Shown piece by piece: positions 10,926-23,181 of a stretch of 64,000 nucleotides of DNA. The position numbers and the translations under genes are program-made. The notes below the pieces were generated by a model, which was not told the origin of the DNA, made no database searches, and saw only the letters and a program-made list of their open reading frames with translations. Positions within the stretch are counted from its first letter, which is position 1; the number at the start of each line of letters is the position of its first letter. The stretch covers positions 2,718,282 through 2,782,281 of the forward strand of contig JAKOON010000018.1 in the NCBI GenBank assembly GCA_022577435.1. Direction: 5' to 3'. The stretch is from Embiotoca jacksoni (taxonomy: Eukaryota; Chordata; Actinopteri; Embiotocidae).

Positions 10926-12141
10926 CGTATTAATCCACCCTCGTATATATCTCTACATCCACGTGGGAAATTATATATATGATTTCCACAATTTTGTGGG
11001 AAAATGATGCATTTTCTACCTCTCTTTTCCCTTTGGTATCTTTTTGCTATGAAACACCACACGGAGGTGGTTGGTAAACATGAGCATGTTGCGGCTTTAA
11101 ATGATCAATAGTGAAATACCCATTTTGGGTGCTGAAGCGGCCTCTTGCTGCTTAAGTAGTCCAGTTGTAAGGTCATACACAACGATGGCTTGTGGTGAAA
11201 AATTCAGTTTTCGATTTTCAGAGGAACAAAGATATTCAGACAAAAACGTGCTAGCACAACATCCTCCCTTTTCTTCTATTACGGCTAGAGAGCAGGTGTT
11301 TTTTTTAAGGAATGCTGATCCCGGAGGAACTCCACCTCGTGGATAGTGGCTTTGAAAGGGTGTTAGAAGAGTATTTTGTCTAAAATAAAATGGTTTGGTT
11401 ACTTTTCAGAAGTAATGGAGAACAACAGGAACGCATCATCATTGCATAAATTGTTTTGGAGTGAATGTGTCAAACAGCATTTATACAATTTAAAAGTCAC
11501 ATCAGTTCAGGGACTGAATCAGCTGTGATTTATTCTTGGTGATGAAATTAAACACTCAAACACAGAAATCTTCCTTCGTCAGCCATGTCCCAGGTCTTCC
11601 GTTCTTTTATAACATTTTGCCCACTGTTTCTTTTCAGTGTGACCCAAAGAATAGACTGTTCTGCTCTGCCAATGTTAGGCTGAGTAATTTTCACACTGAA
11701 AAGATTCAACAAATGCATCACTTAGGATTTAATCATTTTATGTGATTTTAGATATGATGAAAGTATAAAGTAAACTTGCCTGTGAAATGGAATCTGGCAG
11801 ATTCTTTCCAGCCATGATGATGATAGAAGGTGCTCTTATTTTGGTAAAGTAAAAATCATAATGTTATAAAACAATTATTCATCCTAGAATAGACAGCCTT
11901 TCATGATGATGCTGTTCCACAATGATGTGGACAATGCTGGATTTTATGAGTAAATGTGATGAAGAAAAGAGCCAGTGGAGGATTTTAACCAATAACTGCA
12001 TACATTTGAATTTCACTACCATCGTGTTTTTGCAGTCCATGATTTTTTGTTCTAAATAGCCAATAAATTCACTACATGTACACAGTACATGTAGCTAGCA
12101 GAATACTCACCAACTGTGTGCAGAATTTACTGAACATGTTT

Positions 12142-12493
12142 TTAGGCGTCCGACTTTGAACTGGACTCAGAAAGCAGCTTATTTTGTGAAGCAGCTGGAT
12201 TCCTGAGGTCGACAAATCCTGCGATGCCATGAGAATCCATCTTCTCAGGCTTAAAGTTGTGTCTGAACTAGCAGTGGATCGGACCAAACACTGTTCTGTG
12301 AGGACCCGCTGGCAGCTTTGGTTTTGATGCGACAGCAAAGATAACTGACTCTTGAAAACAAAACTGATCTGATTGTTTGTTATACTCCATAGGCTGATAG
12401 TTTATCCAATCACCTGACACATATTTTTTGAAAGTTTCCAGGGCCGACTTCTCAGATGGTTCTATGTAACAAACCAAGTTAGCGCTCAGCAGT
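12142..12493 (-). other. Unrecognised reading frame with one internal stop
   Basis: On the minus strand one frame runs from after a TAA near 12494 to a TAA at 12142-12144, about 117 codons, broken only by a TAG at 12268-12270. The peptide has ordinary protein-like composition (SEKSALETFKKYVSGDW, KPKLPAGPHRTVFGP, then after the stop DSHGIAGFVDLRNPAASQ). I do not recognise a family. It could be a decayed gene fragment or retrocopy, or a chance open frame. Confidence 0.2.
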
Positions 12494-13370
12494 TACTATG
12501 TTTCTACTTTATTTTCCTCAAAGTTTGAGCACTTGAAAAAAAGAGTAGTTTAGTTTAGTTTTTCATTGAAAAATACCCAGGGTTAATTTGCATGCATTTG
12601 CATCCACATTAGTTTGACTCATGTTGCTTTGTTTCACATTCTTTCAGAGCATGGATGCATGAATAATAGTGACTGATGTACTGCCTGTTGCAATATACTT
12701 TGACAAAGTCAGGGTTTATGTAACATTCAGTTGGGCTTTTTATTTAAGACTGTTCTGATGGTTAAAATGAAGGACCCATATGTCCAATCCTAAACTGAAA
12801 CTCATGGAAGTTGGGCTTTTTGTGTTTAAATCTGCTGCTTTGTGAGGCTATTGAAGACACGAGAACAATAAAAACAGTCATTCAGTCATTAATGAAGCCG
12901 CTGTGGAATTGTGCAGCAGTAAGCATTGGACTACTGATAAAACTTGAGAATCGTCAGACGCAGCATTTGTATCCCACACTTTCCTCATACTGCCTGCAAT
13001 ATGACCACAAACATGCCGATCCACAACCTGATTCTCCATCGTTTTCTACACTGGAGTGAATACTTCATTGGGTTTATTTGAAGTTATTCATCCATTTCTT
13101 TGTCAATTATTTCTTTGTCAATTCTTGACATCACAGTTTGATCTATTTCCTACCCTGACGATGAGCTTCTATTTCCGATACTGTGTTACGAGATGCAAAT
13201 TCACTGCGTGACTATACGGGTACGCTCAGTACGCTCCATATGGTATTCCACTGGGCATTTTGAAACTACATGGGCCGTCTTTAATCAGTCAGTATGTGAC
13301 AAAACTCTACCACCCCTGTAACAACATTTAGAAAAAGACACTTGAACTAACTAAGCATCATCGTACTTTA

Positions 13371-13411
13371 GCACCGACACTGGTCTCTGATTGGTCCGCC
13401 CTTCAGAGTGG
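13371..13411. repeat. Short repeat shared with 23141-23181
   Basis: The 21-base block ATTGGTCCGCCCTTCAGAGTGG-like sequence and the ACTGGTC preceding it occur at both places with few differences. It is probably a fragment of a dispersed repeat family whose class I cannot tell. Confidence 0.75.
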
Positions 13412-15518
13412 GTAAGTGAACAGTGTTTCCAGACAATAATCAAAGAAAACTGAAGCATTGAACACAAATTTGGTGCAGGCAGGCAGGCTATCCAATAGCT
13501 GCCACTGTTCTTATGGATCATCATTGTCGTCTACTGTCGGTATTTCAGAGACCTTTTCTCTGGCTCTTTTCAGTGATTGTCATCTTTCAAATTTCAAGCC
13601 AAATGATCATGTATCATTTTATATACAAGAAAAATAATCAATATTTTTTGTTTTTCTGACCAGTTCTCCTTCAAGTCAGTACAAAATGTCATATAGGTAA
13701 CTGTTCAGCTCTTCATCTGGCTTTACAAATGCATCCTGCTCATTATAAAAGTCGTGTGTTCAAAATTATGCCACATTTGTTCTCCGCTGACACTCATACT
13801 GCTAATTGTCATTCAACTTAATGCAATTCACTTGTGTAGCTGTCCTTGTAATTGTGATCTAGTTATTTCAAAGGCCTTTTTCATGTTCTGCCTCCATTAT
13901 TGTACCACCCTTGTGGCGCTTTTTTCTCCACCATTACTGTTAGCAGATAAGAGTCATCTGTAGTGTTTTGAATTCAGACTCATCTTCTCCCTGATTCTTG
14001 TGGGGTGCACATCAAATGTTTTTAAGTTTTTTCTGAACTCGTTAGGAATGCACCATGCACACCTCAATGTGTTTTGATCATATTTTGCTAAGATCATCAG
14101 GGTCTGAAATAAAAACTGATCTCATTAGTTTTTATTTTTTAACTGAGGCTGCTGACATATTGTAATGTATCTAGCAAAGAGAAAAGAAAAGTTGATCGCA
14201 TTTCCCACATACCCCAAGAGCAGAGTTTATTTGGAAGTTGGAAGGCTTGACATCAAACTGTAATAGGCTAAACACTGATGCGTTGGGGCTGGCAGAGAAA
14301 AGGGCTTCCGGTTAATTGGGCTTCTGTAGTTGCACCCTCTTGTCCAAATTAAATGTGATTCTCTGTGTTGTCACTGATGGAAAAGTCTGTCCGGGAGAGG
14401 AGAGAAATCTACTATTCTCTAAAGGTCTGGCCTACACTGCAGTGAGCGATGCATGCCTCAGATAAAGCAGCACAAAACACTGGCTGATGTCACCTTTCAA
14501 ACTGTTGTTCGTCAGAGCTGCCAACGTACTAAATGGTCTAGTTGAGCTTTTAAAACTTGGCTCAAGCTGTCACAATTTAGGGCTGTCCTAAAATGCCACC
14601 CCTCGGCTTTCATTAGGCATTCCTGTTGCACGTAGTAAGTACTTTGTCATTCTGCTAGCCGTCGACTTGAATTGGCATTTCACTCAGTGTGTCTCATTTC
14701 ATTCTGTATTCTTCGGAGGCTGCCTTTGGCTCTGTCCCCTCATTCCCAGCCGTGCCATTTCACCTTTTTGTCTCCCTGGAAATGGATTAGCCAGCCAGGA
14801 CAAAAATTAAACTGCCAAATCAATTAGGACTCCTCAAAGGTGCCGATTCATTTTCATGCTTGTTCATCACGCCCTTTCCTGCGCTTGTCTGTTTCCATCC
14901 TCGGATTATTGGTTGCTTCGTGCCAACCTACAATAGTAGACCTTTAGAAAAAGGAGAGAAGCTCAATGTGAAGAGATTATTTTCTTGAGAGCACCAACGT
15001 ACTCCATTTAATCGAACAAGTTTTAGTGGAGAATTGCAGAAATACATATTTGAGGGGAGAAGCTAAAAGAAGCTAATTTACAATCAAAAAGTAAAATAAA
15101 ATATGTTTTTCTTTCGTAAGGTACATGAAATTAGAGAATGAAAATACCTTTTTTATAATAATGCAGAAAATACAATCACAGCTGCATTTATTTTACTTCA
15201 GTTGAAGGATGGAGTGGAAAAATGATGCAACAAACCATGACCGCTGTTCATTTAGGCCATATGTCTCTTTTATTCACAACGATTTATTTTTCCAAACCTT
15301 GACTAATTTCAAGCCTAAACTTAACCAAACATTGAATAGAGCCATAATAGCAACATGGTTGCATTGGCTGTCAGTCTGTCTGTGGTCCACATGGAGAGAC
15401 ATTATTGGTCAGCTGAGGATGAACTTTAAGCTTTGACTCTTTTATCTTGCTGAGAGCAAGTTGACGTTTTTAGCTTTTTGTGAAATGTCCTCATAGCTTT
15501 GGCTGGATTGACACTAAA

Positions 15519-15640
15519 GTGGTAAATGGTAAATAGTCTGTACTTGCATAGTGCTTTATCACCTTACGGTCTCAAAGCACTAAATTTGGTCAAGTCATTT
15601 ACACTACTTCAATTAAAATGACACCTACTATCCCCTTGAA
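15519..15640. repeat. Common teleost interspersed repeat fragment
   Basis: GGTAAATGGTAAATAGTCTG, TACTTGCATAGTGCTTTATC and CTCAAAGCACT match the pattern of a very frequent fish repeat (GTAAATGG...CTGTACTT.TATAG.GC.TT...CTCAAAG.GCT), as I remember it. It is decayed and its ends are uncertain. Confidence 0.55.
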
Positions 15641-16334
15641 GGATTCTCTGACCTCTAGCACTAAAATACGGTTGACATCTGTGGTTGTAAGTTTCTCTAA
15701 AACTATTGGGTTGATTAGAATACATTAAAACTTCAAACACCCAAATTTATGACCAGATATCGACAGAGCTGGTGACACAGGATTCACATCAGCCCCAGTT
15801 GCATTTTGTGTCTGTTGCTAATTAGCACATTATATTGTTAGATGATGGAGACAAGCTGTCTCCATGAATGTCCTCTTGTGTGTTTGTCTTGTTTGGGGCA
15901 GAACAGATGTTCCTCATGTAACATATCTCAGTAGTTTCATTAGGTCTTCAGGACTACAGCGTGATGGATAAGCAGTCTCCTTCTGGAACCATATAATTTA
16001 CACTGGGCTTGTGTAAAGTTACCTTTGTAACTGTATGAGAAACGTTTTGAGTGGCCTTATCAGTCACTGATTGTGAAGTACAACATGACCTTGTTTTGGG
16101 CCAAAAGGCCGGAGCATTTATCAAGGGATGTTTGCTATCACCTGGACCGGATCCCACCTCAGATGAAACGACATCGGGGACGTGGAGGTAGCAGCCGAGC
16201 TGGGCTCAGAGTGCTGAGAGACGGGCTCGGGAGAGGCTTCTGTCACGGTGTAGCCTGGTCTGTCAGTTTGGAGGCTCGCTGCATAACTGCTCGGCTGCTC
16301 TGCTATTTCTTGCAAGTGTGTCTTTATTAAAAAA

Positions 16335-16342
16335 TAATAATG

Positions 16343-16374
<32 letters not shown>
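16335..16374. repeat. (AAT)n microsatellite
   Basis: ATAATAATGATAATAAT... with a single G interruption near the start. Directly visible. Confidence 0.95.
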
Positions 16375-16378
<4 letters not shown>

Positions 16379-18477
16379 TTATCTGCACAGTTTTACCATC
16401 ATTACAAGGGGTGCATGAAATATTTCAGCTTGCTGTATTACCGACCATCTTCTTGAATGAATAGAACTTAAACAGACCTGTTCAGAGTGTCAAGTTCACA
16501 CTGTGATATATTCATATATTTAATTTGTGCATCATCGCACTGGGTGACACTCGTACCCATTAGACGGCACGGGTCCATTCATGCCAAAATATTTTAGAGC
16601 TCTAAGTTATATATATACTGTATATATATATATATATATAGTCATTTTAACACTTGTGGAAGGGGAAGACAACAACCTGCCTGGTTTAATACTTTATTTC
16701 TCCTCTCGCGACACTTCTTCATCATACTTTTATGACTGACTATTAACATGGGCTGTCATACTTGGCTTCTGTCTATTTTCTGAGCAGCAGAGGGGTAGAT
16801 GACATGCAACAAGGGTCAGCATACAGAATGTGTAAGCAATATTACACGAGAGGGTGTGCTTTAACGTGATTATTGGCACAACAGTGATGTGGTCAGTAAG
16901 CATCACTGAATGCCTATAACAAGTAAAAACAACATTATACTGCATATTATATGAAATTCAATCCCAATTATATATTTCCATTTAGAAGGCGGAGTGATAT
17001 TTCTCGTGATGTGCAGGGCGTGTTGTTATGATGAGCATGTTCCAAATGTACAGTTGACCAATCAGATCGCTGGGTCGGAACTACTCGTTGTATAATGTAA
17101 TGTCCTTGTGTGTCTAAAGCACAAAACTACAGTGATGCCAATTCCCTCTGCTTTCTATTAACAGGATCACGTTTTTTTTATTATTATTATTCTCACCCCC
17201 TCCTTTGTTGTTTTAATAATTTAGCACATTTTGCAATAAAAAAAAAAAAATCGAAAACCTTTAGAACAAAACAGAGAAAGAAACATTTATATGTACACAG
17301 CATGCACTCAGAATGATAAATGCCCACTTACTGTCCAAAGAGTCAATGTTCTTTCTTCCTTTCTTTCTTTTTTTTTTTTTTTAACTTATTCTAAGTCAGG
17401 GTTATTGGCTATTTTGCCTCACAAATAATGCAAGAATGCAATTTAAGAGGAGCAAAATTAAACTCTCATCAGATATAATCAGAATCGTCTAATTGTTTTC
17501 TAACTGAAGACAAAACACAATCACACAGAATCGGCTGCTTATTTACAGTTATGAGTAATTACAGCTGCAGACAGCAGACACTGACCATGTCCAAGCCCAT
17601 TTTTTTAGAGGAAAAAAATAAACGTGTTTTTCTAATTTTTTAATATAAAGATTCTATTCTCATGTAGCGTTAGAGGTTATTTGCATCTTTTGTGGCTTTC
17701 TTACAAACAGGCATCTTAAGGTTGAATAGCTGTAGCAAAACACATGGACGATAAAGCACCACCACTTTTTGCAATTTTCAAGATTTAAAGAACAAGAACA
17801 AATCAGAAATATTAATTGAAATATACAGTATAGTATTTATGGTAAGTTTTTTTGCAAAGTTTTTTAAGAAAATAAATCCACAAAATTAATTTGACCCAGC
17901 AGAATCGTTTTCGTCAAGAATTACAGGAAAAGCACTGTTTCTACTTTTTTTAAATTATTTTTTTAACTCAGCCCATGGGCTACAAGGCTTATTTTTTAAT
18001 TTTTTTTTTTTTTATATATAACTATTTATTATATCACATGGTATTACAACAGTCTACATACTCAACCTTTTGAAGTAAGTTTAGTCAGAGATCTGAAGAA
18101 TCAGTAAACTCAAACCAAAACCCCAGCAATTTTAAAGCGTTAGTCCTTTTTACATATTATTACACACGTCCTTTAAGCCCTTGCTGAATTAATTATCTAT
18201 CATTACCAGATAAATCTCATTGCATTTCACAGTGTACAGAGTTTTTACATCTTATTTCAGGTGTGACATTCCTGCTCTGAGATGAATGGGAACTGACCAT
18301 GCTCTCTGGACAGATCAGTCCCGCCAGAGACTTCCGCTGCCTGAGTTCTCTAACTTCCAGTTTAGCCCTATATCCTAACTTGAATGGGTATAGAATAATT
18401 CCATCATGTGGGTCTTTTACTTTCAACATGCTACTAGACCTAGTGATGAAAAGTTTTAGAGTAGCATTTAAAGAGTT

Positions 18478-18510
<33 letters not shown>
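18478..18510. repeat. (TTG)n microsatellite, about 10 units
   Basis: GTT trinucleotide run. The poly-Gln and poly-Cys readings on the two strands are repeat artefacts and not a gene. Confidence 0.95.
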
Positions 18511-20137
18511 CCTTTGCAGGCACATTTTATGATGAATTTATGTACGTATGAGACAGAAAAGCATTATTTGTTTAAGTGCAGCGATTTGGATGAAATGTGA
18601 AAAGAAGAGCTGGAAGCACTCCAGCAGCCCTTTGGGCTTGGGCCTGGCCCACTAATTGTAATTCTCTGAAGCTAACGCTGTGTGATTCTGATGCTCTGAC
18701 ACAGAGAGAGTCAAGTGTTCGTCTGAGGACGTCTGAACTGCAAGTACAGCGTCTGAAAATAATGTGAATATCTAATTCTTGAACTCAGCGTTGTACACAG
18801 GGAGTGAATGTTTGGGTGTTATGAACAGAGTTGAGATGATTATAGTGACGTAATAGATGTGACCAATGTCATATTTAGTATCAGTTGGTAGAACCATGGT
18901 CTAAACCTCCTGCTTATGGTGTGCTCTCAGACCATTTCACAGTTCTCTGGGAGTGTTGCTTTGGCCTTAAATTCATGTAACATTTGCTTGTCAAATGGTC
19001 ATTTCCCCTTCATTGGATAAAGTAATGTAGTAATTGTACACAATTCAAGCACTTTCATGTTTTCTACATGCACAATTGCGGGCTTTACATGTAATTAACA
19101 TAGCTCTTGTCATAAACCAATGGGCTGTAAAGGGATTAGTGTGTGCATGTGAATGGGACCCCTGTCAGCTGTGGGATGTAATTAGAGTTAACAACTAAGC
19201 TTAGACCCAAAACATCTTCAACTGGGAGTCAGTGAGCATTGTAATTAGGAAGCACTTTACCGAGCACACTACCGTGCTTTATGTATTTTACACCCACTAA
19301 GGCCTCACTTTGTTCTTAAAAAGGGGCCACATCGCTCCTAGGGGTCTCAGCTAGAGGAGAGATTGGATATGAAATGCATGCAACATTCACAACTCATTAT
19401 TAGACATGATTAAGTTGTTCTGGCTGTAATGGATCTCAAAGATGCTAAACACATCCATCATCATTGGATATGTGTCACTGAGTATCAATACACTGTCAGT
19501 TTGTAAGGGCCTTACGCATGCAGCATTTACTCCAGTACTATTTTGCCTGGAGGGTACGTTGATATGTACTTTACAAGATGAATGATCTTGTATAAAATAC
19601 AAGTAAATAAAAAAAAAAAACCTGGAGCTAGTTCGGTTTCCTGGCTGGATCACAGTTGTTTAAAGAGAACTGCCATGGTTTTGAATCGAGGAAAGAGCAC
19701 TTTAAATCCAGCCATATACTGGTGAAAGGATTTTACATGGATGATTTCCCAGTTACTTTCAGAAGGTTAGGGAAGTTCAGTTTCTCAAAGGCAGAACAAG
19801 TGTAGCAAACCTAAACCTCCACAGATTTAAGAATTGGTGAGATTCTCCGTAATGTACTGGCACATTCAGAAACAGTACTGTGCATGAAGCCTTTCATGGT
19901 TTCTTAACCATTTGATTGAAACACATTGGACTTACAGATCTTGTTGTATATAACTCAACCTAATGGTGTCATACAGAACTCAGCTATGCATATTAGGCCT
20001 TTAGCCACCTGAAACTATACTACACCCTGTCTAATTGATTAATTTAATTCAATTGAATCCCTCCCTGTCACAATGAGAAAGGTCAATGTAAAAAGTATTT
20101 CATTTTTATTCTAAAAAGTTTACAAAAAAGAGTGTGA

Positions 20138-20566
20138 GTGTTAGTGTTAGTTAGGATGTGGGCAATATATAATGAAAGAGCCAGACAATGTTTGTTTACT
20201 TTCTCAAAAACATGGTTTACAGCTTTGTTTGATGACAACAGCTCTGCTAATGAAGTTGTGCCTGAGGCTAATGATGATGAGGATTTTGTTTGTACCGTTC
20301 TTGAGTCAGATCGTTTAAAGCAGGACCGGGGCATGAGAATGATGTTGTGGTGTCAAGCAATGTTAGGAATGGTGAGGGAGTCTCATTTAAGATTGATGAT
20401 GGTTGCTCTAAAATTATTTTGTTTGCTCAGAAAAAGAACCACTTCAGCTGAAAAACAAAAAAAAAACACTGAAGATGTCTCAACTGTCAAACCCACATTG
20501 GTAGTGAAGCAGAGGATTAGTGGGACATGTCACAAAAACCCTGTTACAATAACCACAAGCACATGA
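20138..20566 (+). other. Unrecognised 142-codon open frame
   Basis: This is one of the longest uninterrupted frames outside the transposon. The first third is acidic and protein-like (SSANEVVPEANDDEDF, CTVLESDRLKQDRG), then the composition becomes less regular. Around 20365-20450 a second plus frame also reads sensibly (NVRNGEGVSFKIDDGCSKII), which would fit a frameshifted old coding sequence. No splice context, motif or family is recognised. A decayed retroelement or host retrocopy is possible, and so is chance. Confidence 0.2.
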
Positions 20567-22607
20567 CTGTTATTACTGATCACTGTAGTGACTAGCTTGG
20601 GTGAGGTTGCTCAAGACCTGAGGGAAGTGACACCTTTGCCTTCAAGGATCAATAATAGTGAAGGGGATTTCTTTCCAAAAGAGCACAATGCAATTTAATG
20701 AAATAATGGTTTCTGAGAGTGCTTGAGATTAAAAGCTCAATCTTGACAAAACCACCATGAGATCTGTTTCGTAAGTGGCTGAAAACGTTTGATGGCATCA
20801 CACAGTCCTCTGCAGATGGACTTTATTGTTATTGTTATAGGTAAAACACATTGCCTTTGTCCAATGGAGAAATTAAATGACGGAGAAATGACTTTTACTT
20901 TGAAGAAGACAAACCTCCCGACTGCCCTTTTACCACATTATAATATATACAGTATTGTTATTTCCAACACAATGGATGCATCTCAATTTGTTAGCAATTA
21001 CAATTCTAACTAGTGGTGGGTTGAAAAAAAGTTTTTTTTTTTTTTTTCCCCCATATTAATTCGAAAAAAAAAATGTATCATATACTTAATTATTTTTATT
21101 TGGCTTTTTCTGGGAGAGACAATTAAAAAATGTTCTATCTAATCTTTAAAGCAGCTGTCAGAGGATGATGCCTTGCACAGGGTATTCAAGATACATTTCT
21201 ATGTTACTGATCAATTGTGTTTTCTGACAGGCACGAGTCTTTCAAGATGATGACATGTCTTGCACTTCTAGTTGTAGATTTCATAGTTTAAAAGATGATG
21301 CAAGGATCTTAGTCAATTATTGTGTTTAATTGATCTCAGCGCTGGCGTCTTTTGTTGGCTTAACAAGTCAGAATGCTTGTCTTCTGTCAGTTACCATCTC
21401 TTTAGAGCCACAATAGAAAGAAGATGATTCAACGTATCCTGTAGCGCATGCTTCATACCAAGGATCAGCTGTTTATCAATCAAACTGAGGGCACATCATA
21501 AAACTCTCCACTTGAGGGTGAACAAAACCGAACACACTGACGTCTCACAATAAGTCTTGTTTTCTGAGAGGACTTTTACAAGCCGTCTCTGGACTCATGG
21601 AGCCAGGAAACATTCCTGATGAATTTCCCATGGGGTGGAAGAAAAAAGGAGCACAGTAAAACTTCATCTTTAATTAAAAAGGGACTGCATTAATCACTCT
21701 TTGTCAACAGGACTCAAAATATACAGATAACTACTTTTGGAACTTCTCTTGCTCTTTTTCACCTTTAGTCACTGCATCTGAAAGACTCAACAGATAACAC
21801 AGATTATAAATTGTTGTATACCTCAGGGACATACATCTCTTTCCATGTGACCATATTGCCATTCAGAGGAGTTGCATGTTACAGGCTGAGTTGAAGATTA
21901 TTGGGACATTTTCATTTATATATTAATTACATTAGGCATCCTGTAATATTTGTCATTTAATTAATTAGCAATTAATAACATCCTGTTATGAAACTCCTGT
22001 TTTGCAGTTAATTTGTATTTTTCTGTTAGTGTATGCCTTTACTATAGAGACATACACAGTTAGGCCCAAAAACTCAAAACTATACCACTTAAACTTTGAT
22101 AGGAATGTTTCTCCCTCAGGATAAAACCAGACAAAAGGTTGACAAAGTCATCTAAAGGTTTATTTTTACTGAATCCTTCTGCGTCATGTTCTGGCTCCGT
22201 CACAGCCACCAGACCTGATTGCTGCCATTCCAGTAAATGCTTGATATTCCAGCGGTCGCACTGCTGCGGATCTCAGCAGCTTCGGCTCAGCGCTCCACTG
22301 TGCTAAAAAGATAGGTGCAGAGTCAATTTTGACAGAAGTGCGACAGAGATTGTATCAATCTGCAAAGAGCAGATCGGCCTGGCAGGAAGTCAGACAGAGG
22401 AAAGCATTGAGCGTGCAGTCAATTTTCAAAGTAAAACACCCTGTGCAGACTACTGATCGTACATCACATTACGACATCAATGTCCATGAGTGTTTTTTTA
22501 ATGACTAAAACAAAGCACGCTGTATAACTTTGGAGACCACAGGACAAAGTAGGAAATTACAACAAAACGGACAACAAATAAACCATTAACCCTTTAAGCC
22601 CTAGAGG

Positions 22608-22621
22608 CCCCCAATTGGGGG
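22608..22621. repeat. 14 bp perfect palindrome CCCCCAATTGGGGG
   Basis: A self-complementary GC-rich palindrome near TTAACCCTTTAAGCCC. The setting suggests the end of a DNA transposon, but no matching opposite end was found. Confidence 0.8.
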
Positions 22622-23140
22622 ACAAGAAGAAGAATAAAATAGGGCAGACAAAACAATTCCCTTCTGAAATGAAAAAGCTGAAGTCCTCGTGCAGGGGACA
22701 GAAGTAACAATGGCGCACAGGTGACGTGACGTGACAGACCCCAGCCCATTGGAAAATGCAGGTAACACCTGGTTTTCCAGCTGATAAAACTGGTCAATTT
22801 CCTTACAATTTCCCTCTGTAAATATATGGGTCTTGGGATGCTCCATAGAAAATCGGTTGCAAATTTTCCTTCCCACTGGGCGTATACCTCGGGTTAATTT
22901 CAACCAATCAGCTCGCACCGAAACTGGCCGATCCTCTGGCACCACTGCAACTACCTACTGTGTCCACCAAAGGTTTTTGAAGTTGATTTTAATGAACGCC
23001 AGCAGCGTGGCGAGGTGCTGAGTGTTTATTCTGCGCTGAGCATTTCGCGTTTTTTTTTTTTCCGGTCAGCGATAGTTGCCCTCGTCACTGTCACCAGCCA
23101 TCCAATCACAGTGAAAGAGGGGCGGGACAAAGGCGGTTAA

Positions 23141-23181
23141 CCACCAATACTGGTCGCTCATTGGTCCGCCCTTCAGAGTGG
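23141..23181. repeat. Short repeat shared with 13371-13411
   Basis: ACTGGTCGCTCATTGGTCCG followed by CCCTTCAGAGTGG repeats the sequence at 13371-13411, in the same orientation. The surroundings are GC-rich and CpG-containing (22900-23180), unlike the flanks. Confidence 0.75.

Noticed and set aside
18217..18525. Poly-Gln protein on the minus strand
   Set aside because: Made by a TTG microsatellite; no other domain and no splice context.
22601..22945. 114-codon minus-strand frame as a gene
   Set aside because: No recognisable family; it lies in a GC-richer, repeat-like island and has no supporting splice or start context.
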